Assembly: GCA_050293885.1 (NCBI GenBank) | Contig: JBNKNO010000013.1 | Span: forward strand, 1 to 64,000 | Length of the DNA: 64,000 bases | Origin: Nitrogeniibacter sp050293885 | GTDB lineage: Bacteria > Pseudomonadota > Gammaproteobacteria > Burkholderiales > Rhodocyclaceae | Direction of reading: 5' to 3' | Part shown: in pieces, positions 44,021-51,477 of the stretch | Layout: each line of letters opens with the position of its first letter | How positions within the stretch are numbered: position 1 is the stretch's first letter | Notes under the pieces: generated by a model | Database searches by the model: none | What the model was told of the DNA's origin: nothing | The model's input: the letters and a program-made list of their open reading frames with translations, nothing else | Translations under genes and position numbers: made by a program

Positions 44021-45433
44021 TCAGAGGATGTCGCGCACGTCGGCGAAATGACCGGCAATCGCGGCTGCCGCGGCCATTGCCGGACTCACCAGATGGGTAC
44101 GCCCACCAGCGCCCTGGCGCCCTTCGAAGTTGCGATTCGAGGTCGAGGCACAACGCTCGCCCGGCTCCAGCCGGTCGGCATTCATCGCCAGACACATCGA
44201 GCAGCCCGGCTCGCGCCACTCGAAACCGGCGGCCAGGAAGATCTTGTCCAGCCCCTCCTGCTCGGCCTGACGCTTGACCAGACCGGAGCCCGGCACCACC
44301 AGCACCTGGCGCACGTTCGCCGCCTTCTGCCGGCCGCGCGCGACCACCGCCGCCTGACGCAAATCCTCGATGCGCGAGTTGGTACAGGAACCAATGAAGA
44401 CCTTGTCGATCTTGATGCCCGTCACCGGCAGGTTGGGCGTCAGGCCCATGTACTGCAGCGCCCGCGCCATGCCTTCGCGGCGGACCGGATCGGTCTCCTT
44501 CGCCGGATCGGGCACGTTGGCGCCCACCGGCACCACCATCTCCGGTGATGTCCCCCAGGTCACCTGCGGCTGGATGTCCTCGCCACGCAGCACGACCACC
44601 TGGTCGAACGTCGCGTCCTGGTCCGAATGCAGCGTGCGCCAGTAGCCCACCGCCTTGTCCCAGTCGCTGCCCGTGGGCGAGAACGGACGGTCCTTGAGAT
44701 AGTCGATGGTGGTCTGATCGACAGCGACAAAGCCCATGCGCGCACCGGCCTCGATCGCCATGTTGCACACGGTCATGCGCCCTTCCATCGACAGCGCGCG
44801 CATCACGTCGCCGCCGAATTCGATGGCGTAGCCGTTGCCGCCGGCGGTACCGATACGGCCGATGATCGCCAGCGCCACGTCCTTCGCGGTCACGCCCTTG
44901 CCCAGCCGGCCGTCGACACGCACCAGCATGGTCTTGGAACGCTTCTGGATCAGGCACTGCGTGGCCAGCACGTGTTCCACCTCGGAGGTGCCGATGCCGT
45001 GTGCCATGCAGCCGAAAGCGCCATGAGTGGAGGTGTGCGAATCGCCGCACACCACCGTCATGCCCGGCAGCGTGGCGCCGTTTTCCGGCCCGATCACATG
45101 CACGATGCCCTGGCGCTTGTCCTTGAACGGAAAGTAGGCGAGCGCACCCACGGCGCGGATGTTCGCGTCCAGCGTCTCGACTTGCTGGCGCGACACCGGA
45201 TCCTTGATGCCTTCGTCCCAGTGGTCGGTTGGCGTGTTGTGATCGGCGGTGGCCACGATCGAGCCCGTGCGCCACGGCGTGCGACCGGCCAGCCGCAGCC
45301 CCTCGAATGCCTGCGGGCTGGTGACTTCATGCACCAGATGACGGTCGATGTAGATCAGCGCCGTGCCGTCCGCCTCTTCGCGAACGACGTGACTGGACCA
45401 GAGCTTTTCGTAAAGGGTTTGCGCCTGTTGCAT
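44021..45433 (-). CDS. leuC: 3-isopropylmalate dehydratase large subunit
   Basis: A 470-residue aconitase-family subunit carrying a [4Fe-4S] cluster. The cluster Cys residues are in FIGSCTNSRIEDL and PGCSMCLAMN. The substrate-binding VCGDSHTSTHGAFG is conserved. ATG 45431-45433 gives the normal MQQAQTLYEKLWSSHVV start. The 202 bases upstream (45434-45635) hold no convincing gene and no leucine-rich leader peptide, so leucine attenuation is not supported. Confidence 0.98.
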   Translation of the reverse strand: MQQAQTLYEKLWSSHVVREEADGTALIYIDRHLVHEVTSPQAFEGLRLAGRTPWRTGSIVATADHNTPTDHWDEGIKDPVSRQQVETLDANIRAVGALAYFPFKDKRQGIVHVIGPENGATLPGMTVVCGDSHTSTHGAFGCMAHGIGTSEVEHVLATQCLIQKRSKTMLVRVDGRLGKGVTAKDVALAIIGRIGTAGGNGYAIEFGGDVMRALSMEGRMTVCNMAIEAGARMGFVAVDQTTIDYLKDRPFSPTGSDWDKAVGYWRTLHSDQDATFDQVVVLRGEDIQPQVTWGTSPEMVVPVGANVPDPAKETDPVRREGMARALQYMGLTPNLPVTGIKIDKVFIGSCTNSRIEDLRQAAVVARGRQKAANVRQVLVVPGSGLVKRQAEQEGLDKIFLAAGFEWREPGCSMCLAMNADRLEPGERCASTSNRNFEGRQGAGGRTHLVSPAMAAAAAIAGHFADVRDIL

Positions 45434-45635
45434 CCTGTTTTCCAACACACTGGGGAACCGTAAATTAAACCACAGCAACGCCCGACTGAATAGCCGGCGC
45501 GCCGCAACGCAACATGCACCCAAGTTCGCGTCGCACTATCCAGTCAATCAATGATTTCGCGCCCGCGCCGCCACCGAGGATGCTCGCGACATCCCCGGCT
45601 CGCCACAACGCCCGGCGCGTGGGCGCTTGCGCAGC

Positions 45636-46454
45636 TTAACGCTTTTGCGCGGCCTGATAGAGCGGCATCACTCGCTGCGCATCACGCGCAAGCTCTTGCT
45701 GTCGCGTGGCGTAGGACGGGTGCGTCGACAGCCATTGCGGCGGTGCGCCATTGCTTTGCTTGGCCATCTTCTGCCACAGCGCCACGGCGGCGCGCGGGTC
45801 GTACCCGGCACGCGCCGCCAACTCGACGCCGACGCTATCGGCCTCGGTCTCGTGCAGGCGCGAGTTGGGCAACTCGAAGGTCACCTTGGCCACCGCGCCC
45901 ATGAGATCGGCCCCGCCCTGCCCCAGCCCGACCGCGGCACTGAGCACCGACAAACCAATGCTCGTCACCATTTGCCGAGACGCGCGCTCACGCGAGTGCT
46001 CACGCAAGGCGTGTGCGATCTCGTGCCCCATCACCGCGGCAATCTCCGCATCGGTGAGCGTCAGTTTGTTGATCAAGCCTGAATAGAACGCAATCTTGCC
46101 GCCGGCCATGCACCAGGCGTTGAGCTGATCCGAGGTAATGACATTGACTTCCCAGCGCCACTTGAGCGCATCCGGGCGAAAGGCAGCGGTGTGCGGAATC
46201 AGCCGTGCCGCGATCCGCCGCACCCGTTGCACCTGCTTCGCGTCCCGATTGAGCTCGCCCTTGGCCTTGGCCTCCTGAAGCACCTGTTGGTACTGCTTGG
46301 CCGAGGCTGCTTCGATCGCCTGCGCCGACACCAGCATGGACTGACCGCGCGTCACACCCACGGCTCCGCTGTTCGTCGTCTGCACCGTCTGACAGCCAAC
46401 CGCCAGCGTTGCCGCTGCCACCAAGCTCAATGCACGCAACCATCGCATCGTCAT
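45636..46454 (-). CDS. M48-family metallopeptidase lipoprotein (LoiP/BepA-like)
   Basis: A 272-residue zinc protease. The signal peptide ends in the lipobox LAVGC (Cys21), giving a periplasmic lipoprotein. The zinc motif HEIAHALREH is at about 144, and the third ligand Glu is in LHETEADSVG. Such peptidases degrade misfolded outer-membrane or periplasmic proteins. The ATG at 46454 has AAGGAGG 8 bases upstream; an ATG two codons later is possible. It is 13 bases downstream of the MFS gene on the same strand. Confidence 0.92.
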   Translation of the reverse strand: MTMRWLRALSLVAAATLAVGCQTVQTTNSGAVGVTRGQSMLVSAQAIEAASAKQYQQVLQEAKAKGELNRDAKQVQRVRRIAARLIPHTAAFRPDALKWRWEVNVITSDQLNAWCMAGGKIAFYSGLINKLTLTDAEIAAVMGHEIAHALREHSRERASRQMVTSIGLSVLSAAVGLGQGGADLMGAVAKVTFELPNSRLHETEADSVGVELAARAGYDPRAAVALWQKMAKQSNGAPPQWLSTHPSYATRQQELARDAQRVMPLYQAAQKR

Positions 46455-46467
46455 CCTCAACACCTCC

Positions 46468-47541
46468 TTATCTGCTTTCCTGCCAGCCTTGCCAGATGAC
46501 CCAACATCCAATCAACGCAAAACCCGAACCGATGGTGTACGTCCACGCCGGCCCGATCGATTCCCAAGTGTAACCGCTCAACAATCCACCGAGCATGCCG
46601 CCGGCACCGAAACTGATACTGCCATAGAGCGCCTGACCACGCGCCTGCAGACGCCCCGGAAACCACTGGTTGATGGCCGCGATCGACGCGCAATGATAGG
46701 CACCGAAGGTCAGGCCGTGCAGCAGCTGCGCAATGAGCAACAGCGCGATGGATTCGACCCCCCAACCGATCATCACAAAGCGCAGCACCGCGCTTGCGTA
46801 GGCGACGATCAGCACCGAGCGCGGTGAAAAACGGGCGGTCACTCGCGGCATGAGCATGAAGACGATGATCTCGGCCACCACGCCCAGCGTCCACATCCAT
46901 CCGACAACGGCCTTGCTGTAGCCGGCATCGACCAGATAGATCGAATAGAAGACATAGAGCGCGCCATGTGCCGCCGACATGAAGAAACAGCCCCCGAGCA
47001 CCGCTTTGACCTCGCGCCGGCGCAGCACCGCCCACAGCCCGGGCGTGTCGTGGTGATGAGGCGGGCGCCCGGCCTCCGGCACGGTGAACGAGCACACCAC
47101 GATGCCGGCCAGTNNNNNNNNNNNNNNNNNNNNNNNNNNNNNNNNNNNNNNNNNNNNNNNNNNNNNNNNNNNNNNNNNNNNNNNNNNNNNNNNNNNNNNN
47201 NNNNNNNNNNNNGCGCTCCAGAAAAACGCCATGACTGCCATGCCGGCAAACACCCCGGCAAAGCTGGTTGTCTGGAAGAACACGGCGAACCCCGCCAGCG
47301 AGGCGGCGGCAGAGAAACGCACGATGGGCATGCGCGCACCGACCCGGTCGGCCAACCAGCCCCACAGGTTGGGCGCCACCACCCGCATCACCTGCATCAG
47401 CGACATCAGGATGGCGATGTCGGCGGCTGAAAACGCGAGCGATTGCAGATAGAGCGTGAAGTACGGCGCAAACGCACCGATGAACGCGAAATAGAAAAAG
47501 TAGTAGCCGGAAAGACGCCAGTACGGGAGCATGGCCGGCAT
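46468..47541 (-). CDS. MFS transporter (MFS_1-like/HcaT-type), with an assembly gap
   Basis: A multi-helix permease starting MLPYWRLSGYYFFYFAFIGAF and containing the cytoplasmic loop WGWLADRVGAR, typical of the PPP-family/HcaT-like major facilitators. 99 N (47114-47212) replace the end of the first half after AFFWS. The frame is the same on both sides, but the true missing length is unknown and may exceed 33 codons. The second half (AVLRRREVKAVLGGCFFMSAAHGALYVFYSIYL to WQESR) is complete. The start is either ATG 47539-47541 or ATG 47530-47532. Substrate is unknown. Confidence 0.85.
   Translation of the reverse strand: MPAMLPYWRLSGYYFFYFAFIGAFAPYFTLYLQSLAFSAADIAILMSLMQVMRVVAPNLWGWLADRVGARMPIVRFSAAASLAGFAVFFQTTSFAGVFAGMAVMAFFWSXXXXXXXXXXXXXXXXXXXXXXXXXXXXXXXXXXLAGIVVCSFTVPEAGRPPHHHDTPGLWAVLRRREVKAVLGGCFFMSAAHGALYVFYSIYLVDAGYSKAVVGWMWTLGVVAEIIVFMLMPRVTARFSPRSVLIVAYASAVLRFVMIGWGVESIALLLIAQLLHGLTFGAYHCASIAAINQWFPGRLQARGQALYGSISFGAGGMLGGLLSGYTWESIGPAWTYTIGSGFALIGCWVIWQGWQESR
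47114..47212. other. Assembly gap (99 N) inside the MFS transporter gene
   Basis: An unresolved run of N. Unlike the gap at 4.7 kb, the flanks here do not repeat each other. The missing part should encode roughly transmembrane helices 4-6. Confidence 0.98.
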
Positions 47542-47580
47542 TGTAGCGGCGCGGGCACGACGACAACGTGCCACAACGCA

Positions 47581-47602
47581 AAAAGCGCCCGAAGGCGCTT
47601 TT
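47581..47602 (-). terminator. Bidirectional-looking intrinsic terminator after the DUF465 gene
   Basis: A perfect 9-bp stem AAAAGCGCC/GGCGCTTTT with a CGAA loop, 24 bases after the stop of the minus-strand DUF465 gene and before the MFS gene. T runs occur on both strands, so it could act in either direction. Confidence 0.85.
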
Positions 47603-47625
47603 GTCACACGGCTGAGATCATTGGC

Positions 47626-47874
47626 TCAATTGGATTTCTGCTTCTTGAGCATCTCGTGCAATTGATCCTTGAGCAGCAAGCGCTCTTTCTTCAGGCCTTC
47701 AAGCTCGGGGTCGGTGGCGAGCTCCGCCTCGACCTCGATACGCACCACATGACGATTGATCTCATGGTACTTGTCGAACAGCCGCTGAAAGTGCGTATCC
47801 GACGTTTTCAGCGCATGAATTTCCTCGTGGTATTCCGGAAATTCATTGTGAAGATCATGGGCCTGCAATTCCAT
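47626..47874 (-). CDS. YdcH-like DUF465 small coiled-coil protein
   Basis: An 82-residue, charged, helical protein starting MELQAHDLHNEFPEYHEEIHALK. It has HFQRLFDKYHEINRHVVRIE and KKERLLLKDQLHEML, matching the YdcH/DUF465 family of small antiparallel helix proteins. The start at 47872-47874 is set by AAGGAGG just upstream. No function is established for the family. It is followed by a strong terminator, so it is the end of its transcript. Confidence 0.88.
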   Translation of the reverse strand: MELQAHDLHNEFPEYHEEIHALKTSDTHFQRLFDKYHEINRHVVRIEVEAELATDPELEGLKKERLLLKDQLHEMLKKQKSN

Positions 47875-47948
47875 ACCACCTCCTTGGTTCATGTTCATTG
47901 TCGCTGAGTTCAGCGTACGCCCCCGGACGCCGCGGGCGTTGATTCAAG

Positions 47949-49088
47949 TCAAGCCTTGGGGGATGGCACGCGCTGGCGACCATCGGGGGCAAGCCCGGCG
48001 ATCTTCGGCGTCGCGCAGACCACATCGGCATTTTGCGCACGGTGGCGCAAGGCGTGATCCATCAACACCAATGCCAGCATGGATTCGACAATCGGCGTGG
48101 CGCGGATGCCCACGCACGGATCGTGACGGCCTTGCGTGTTGACGATGGTCGGCTCGCCTGCCTTGTCGATTGAACGCCGATCGAGCCGGATGCTCGACGT
48201 GGGCTTGATGGCAATGCTGGCGATGATGTCCTGCCCGGTCGAAATCCCCCCGAGCACGCCACCGGCCTCGTTACTCAGAAAGCCCGCTGGCGTCATTTCG
48301 TCGGAATGCTCCGTGCCACGCTGCGTCACGCACTCGAAGCCGGCGCCGATCTCGACGCCCTTGACGGCGTTGATGCTCATCATCGCGTAGGCGATGTCGG
48401 CATCGAGGCGGTCATACACCGGCTCACCCCAACCGACGGGAATGCCGGTGGCCACCACGTCGATGCGCGCGCCGATGGAGTCACCCGACTTGCGCAACTC
48501 GTCCATGTAGGCCTCGAGCTGCGGCAGGATATCGGCATTGGGCGCGAAGAAGGCGTTGCCCTCGACGTCGATGTCAGCCCAGGATTTGAAAGGAATCTCG
48601 ATGGGCCCAAGCTGCGACATGAAGGCGCGGATCACGATGCCGTGGCGCTCGTGCAGCCACTTGCGCGCCACCGCCCCGGCGGCCACACGAACCGCGGTTT
48701 CGCGCGCCGAGGAACGCCCCCCGCCACGGTAGTCACGAATGCCGTACTTCTGCCAGTAGCCGTAGTCGGCGTGGCCCGGCCGGAAGGTATCGGCAATGTT
48801 GGAGTAGTCCTTGCTGCGCTGATCCTGGTTGCGAATGAGCAGCGCAATGGGCACACCGGTGGTCACGCCTTCGAACACCCCGGAGAGAATCTCGACGGTG
48901 TCCGGCTCGCGCCGCTGTGTCACGTGCCGTGAGGTGCCCGGCTTGCGCCGGTCGAGTTCGGCCTGGATGTCCGCTTCGGTCAGCGCCAGCCCCGGTGGGC
49001 AACCGTCGATCACGCAGCCGATGGCCGGTCCGTGCGACTCGCCAAAGGACGAGACACTGAAGAGTTTGCCAATCGAATTACCGGACAT
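47949..49088 (-). CDS. aroC: Chorismate synthase
   Basis: A 379-residue FMN-dependent enzyme completing the shikimate pathway. It begins MSGNSIGKLFSVSSFGESHGPAIGCVIDG. Signature blocks RPGHADYGYWQKYGIRDYRGGGRSS-type and GTEHSDEM...NEAGGVLGGISTGQ are present. ATG 49086-49088 is the family-like start, although no strong ribosome site precedes it. The chorismate it makes feeds the trp genes elsewhere in the window. Confidence 0.98.
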   Translation of the reverse strand: MSGNSIGKLFSVSSFGESHGPAIGCVIDGCPPGLALTEADIQAELDRRKPGTSRHVTQRREPDTVEILSGVFEGVTTGVPIALLIRNQDQRSKDYSNIADTFRPGHADYGYWQKYGIRDYRGGGRSSARETAVRVAAGAVARKWLHERHGIVIRAFMSQLGPIEIPFKSWADIDVEGNAFFAPNADILPQLEAYMDELRKSGDSIGARIDVVATGIPVGWGEPVYDRLDADIAYAMMSINAVKGVEIGAGFECVTQRGTEHSDEMTPAGFLSNEAGGVLGGISTGQDIIASIAIKPTSSIRLDRRSIDKAGEPTIVNTQGRHDPCVGIRATPIVESMLALVLMDHALRHRAQNADVVCATPKIAGLAPDGRQRVPSPKA

Positions 49089-49178
49089 GGACGGGGACAC
49101 CAAAGACGGAAACCGCCAATTTTATCAAAAGCCCGACCGAACCGCGCGTCGTCCGCAGTGCGCTCACCCGCTCGAACG

Positions 49179-49207
49179 AAAAAAGGCCGGCACCCTCGCC
49201 GGCCTTT
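49179..49207 (-). terminator. Intrinsic terminator of ilvBN
   Basis: The stem AAAGGCCGGC/GCCGGCCTTT (49182-49191 and 49198-49207) has a six-base loop. On the minus strand it is followed by a run of six T (49184-49179). It begins 20 bases after the ilvN stop and separates ilvBN from aroC. Confidence 0.9.
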
Positions 49208-49226
49208 GTGTTCGGCGCTGCCCGGA

Positions 49227-49535
49227 TCAGGAGAAGAACTCGTCGAGCCGCGTCAGCACGGCGTGATCCGCCCCGTGGCGACGCACCGCGAGCACATCTT
49301 CGAGCTTTTCCACCTGTTTGACCATCTGCTCCAGACGCTGGTCTTCGTACACCACCAGCCAGATACGGCTGCGGGTGGCGTCGGACAAGGGCATGCACAG
49401 AATGCCTTCGACGTTGAAGGCACGGCGCGCGAACAGCCCGCAGATATGCGACATCACGCCGGGGTGGTTGGCCACTTCGAGCTCAAGCACCACCTTGACC
49501 AGACCGGCCTCACCGCGATCGATAACAGTAGACAT
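49227..49535 (-). CDS. ilvN: Acetolactate synthase small (regulatory) subunit, short IlvN type
   Basis: A 102-residue single-ACT-domain subunit with LELEVANHPGVMSHICGLFARRAFNVEGILC, closely matching E. coli IlvN. It lacks the second half present in the about 160-residue IlvH type. It should bind valine and mediate feedback inhibition of IlvB. ATG 49533-49535 has AAGGAGG upstream. It follows ilvB by 13 bases, is ended by a strong terminator, and shares the ilvB attenuator. Confidence 0.95.
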   Translation of the reverse strand: MSTVIDRGEAGLVKVVLELEVANHPGVMSHICGLFARRAFNVEGILCMPLSDATRSRIWLVVYEDQRLEQMVKQVEKLEDVLAVRRHGADHAVLTRLDEFFS

Positions 49536-49548
49536 GCGTTATTCCTCC

Positions 49549-51213
49549 TTAGCCGATCATTTCGGTATTGGCGGCACCCGGCGGCACCATGGGGTAGACG
49601 AATTCTTCGCGATCGATGGAGGCGTGAATCAGGCACGGCCCCGGCTTGCGCAGCGCTTCGGCCAGTGCCGCAACGGGGTTCTCGGCCGTATCCAGATTGC
49701 AGGTATCGAGCCCGAAACCCTCCGCCACCTTCAGGAAGTCCGTCGCACGCTTGTACTTGGAGGCCATCACGCGCTTGCCGTAGAACATGTTCTGCTGCTG
49801 ATACACCAGGCCCAGCGAGTTGTTGTTCATGAGCACGATCTTGACGTTGAGTTCTTCTTCCGCCGCGGTCGCCATCTCCTGGATATTCATCTTCAGGCTG
49901 CCGTCGCCGGAGAAACACACCACCGTGCGATCCGGTTCGGCCAGCGCGGCGCCGATGGCGGCCGGCATGCCGAAACCCATGGTGCCCAGGCCACCCGAGG
50001 TGAGCCACTGGCGAGGACGGCGGAAGGGGTAGGCCTGCGCCACCCACATCTGATGCTGGCCCACGTCGGTGGTGATCACCGCTTCGTCGTCGAGTGCATT
50101 GGCGACGGCCTGCACCAGCCCATAGTGCGAGCGGGGATTGTCGACGTCCGGCATCGCCAACGGGAAGCGGCTCTTCAACCCTTCCACATGCGCCAGCCAG
50201 CGCTTGCGCAGCTTGACCTGCACGCGCGGCAGGAGCTGCTCCAACACCTCGGACACATCGCCATTGATGCCGATGTTGGCGGTCTTGATCTTGTCCAGCT
50301 CGGACGGATCGATATCGATATGAACGATCTTGGCATGCGGGCAGAACTGCGCCGCCTTGCCGATGGCACGATCATCGAAACGCGCGCCGACGCACACCAG
50401 CAGATCGGCCTCTTCGAGCACGTAGTTGGTGTAGCGCGCGCCGTGCATGCCGAGCATGCCGATGGACAGCGGATGATCGACCGGCATGGCGCCAAGCGCC
50501 ATCAGCGTCATCGTGGTCGGCATGCCGGCCTGCTCGGCCAAGGTCACGGCCTGATGGCTGGCGCCGGAGTGGATCACGCCGCCGCCCAGATACAGCACCG
50601 GCTGCTCGGCCGCGTTGATCATCTGCGCGGCCGTTTCAATGGCGGCCAGATCGAGCTCGGGCGTGGGCGCACGCAACACCGGCTCCGGATACGCCTCGAA
50701 GCTGACCATCTGGGTCTGCACATCCTTGGGCACGTCCACCAGCACCGGGCCGGGACGGCCCGACATGGCGAGACGGAAGGCCGCCGGAATCACTTCCAGC
50801 AACTCGCTGGCATCACGCACCAGATAGTTGTGCTTGGTGATGGGAATGGTCATCCCGTAGGTGTCCACCTCCTGGAAGGCGTCGGTGCCGATCATGCCCA
50901 GTGGCACCTGGCCGGTAATCGCAACCATCGGGATCGAATCGAGCTTGGCATCGGCGATGGCGGTCACCAGATTGGTGGCGCCGGGGCCCGAAGAGGCCAG
51001 GCAGACCTCGGGACGACCCGAGACGCGCGCCATGCCCTGTGCCATGAAACCGGCGCCCTGCTCATGCCGCGCCAGCACGTGGTGAATCTTCTCGCTTTGC
51101 GACAGCGCGTCGTAGAACGGCAGAATCGCCCCACCCGGCACGCCGGCCACGGTTTCAATGCCTTGTCGTTCCAACAGGCGGACGATCAATTCCGCACCGC
51201 TCATCTGCATCAT
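49549..51213 (-). CDS. ilvB: Acetolactate synthase large (catalytic) subunit
   Basis: A 554-residue thiamine-diphosphate enzyme catalysing the first shared step of valine, leucine and isoleucine synthesis. The catalytic Glu lies in LARHEQGAGFMAQGMAR. Then come SSGPGATNLVTAIADA, an FAD-binding middle domain, and the ThDP-binding GDGSLKMN...NNNSLG motif. It begins ATGATGCAG with AGGAGA upstream. It is preceded by a leader with a valine-rich ORF and a terminator, and partnered with ilvN. Confidence 0.98.
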   Translation of the reverse strand: MMQMSGAELIVRLLERQGIETVAGVPGGAILPFYDALSQSEKIHHVLARHEQGAGFMAQGMARVSGRPEVCLASSGPGATNLVTAIADAKLDSIPMVAITGQVPLGMIGTDAFQEVDTYGMTIPITKHNYLVRDASELLEVIPAAFRLAMSGRPGPVLVDVPKDVQTQMVSFEAYPEPVLRAPTPELDLAAIETAAQMINAAEQPVLYLGGGVIHSGASHQAVTLAEQAGMPTTMTLMALGAMPVDHPLSIGMLGMHGARYTNYVLEEADLLVCVGARFDDRAIGKAAQFCPHAKIVHIDIDPSELDKIKTANIGINGDVSEVLEQLLPRVQVKLRKRWLAHVEGLKSRFPLAMPDVDNPRSHYGLVQAVANALDDEAVITTDVGQHQMWVAQAYPFRRPRQWLTSGGLGTMGFGMPAAIGAALAEPDRTVVCFSGDGSLKMNIQEMATAAEEELNVKIVLMNNNSLGLVYQQQNMFYGKRVMASKYKRATDFLKVAEGFGLDTCNLDTAENPVAALAEALRKPGPCLIHASIDREEFVYPMVPPGAANTEMIG

Positions 51214-51264
51214 GCTGCTCTCCTGATTTTGGGCCGGTGGGCCAGTGGCTGACGCGGAAAAGAG

Positions 51265-51299
51265 AAAACCCCCGCCAGCTTGGCGCCGGCGGGGGTTTT
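51265..51299 (-). terminator. Attenuator terminator in the ilvB leader
   Basis: A perfect 12-bp stem, AAAACCCCCGCC and GGCGGGGGTTTT on the minus strand, with an 11-base loop, then CTCTTTTCC. It lies between the valine-rich leader ORF (25 bases upstream) and the ilvB start (51 bases downstream). A GCGGG at 51321-51325, at the leader stop codon, could pair with CCCGC of the first arm and form an alternative antiterminator. Confidence 0.88.
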
Positions 51300-51324
51300 A
51301 AGAATCCTTGGATTGCCTGACCCG

Positions 51325-51399
51325 CTACGACGCGCCGATACCTACGCTGACTACGCGTACTACAACGACGACGAAAGCGGAAGAATCAAAACGGCGCAT
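51325..51399 (-). CDS. ivbL: ilvBN leader peptide with a valine run (IvbL-like)
   Basis: A 24-codon ORF starting at ATG 51397-51399 and ending in TAG 51325-51327. Residues 10-14 are five consecutive Val (GTC GTC GTT GTA GTA). Arg15, then Val16-17, Ser18, Val19 and Ile21 follow, so eight of 24 codons are Val. A terminator lies just downstream. In E. coli, ilvBN is attenuated through IvbL, whose peptide also has Val runs around an Arg. When charged tRNA-Val is scarce the ribosome should stall here and allow an antiterminator. The ribosome site is weak. The peptide itself is probably not functional apart from this. Confidence 0.8.
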   Translation of the reverse strand: MRRFDSSAFVVVVVRVVSVGIGAS

Positions 51400-51477
51400 C
51401 TGGGCTGCGATCCAGTCAGTCAATCAAATTAACGGCGAAATAAGAACACGATCGGCCGAAAAAAACAAGGGAACAGA

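Noticed and set aside
45434..45635. Possible leucine leader peptide before leuC
   Set aside because: The only short ORF seen (about 16 codons near 45,500) has a single Leu codon after the start, and no terminator hairpin was found.
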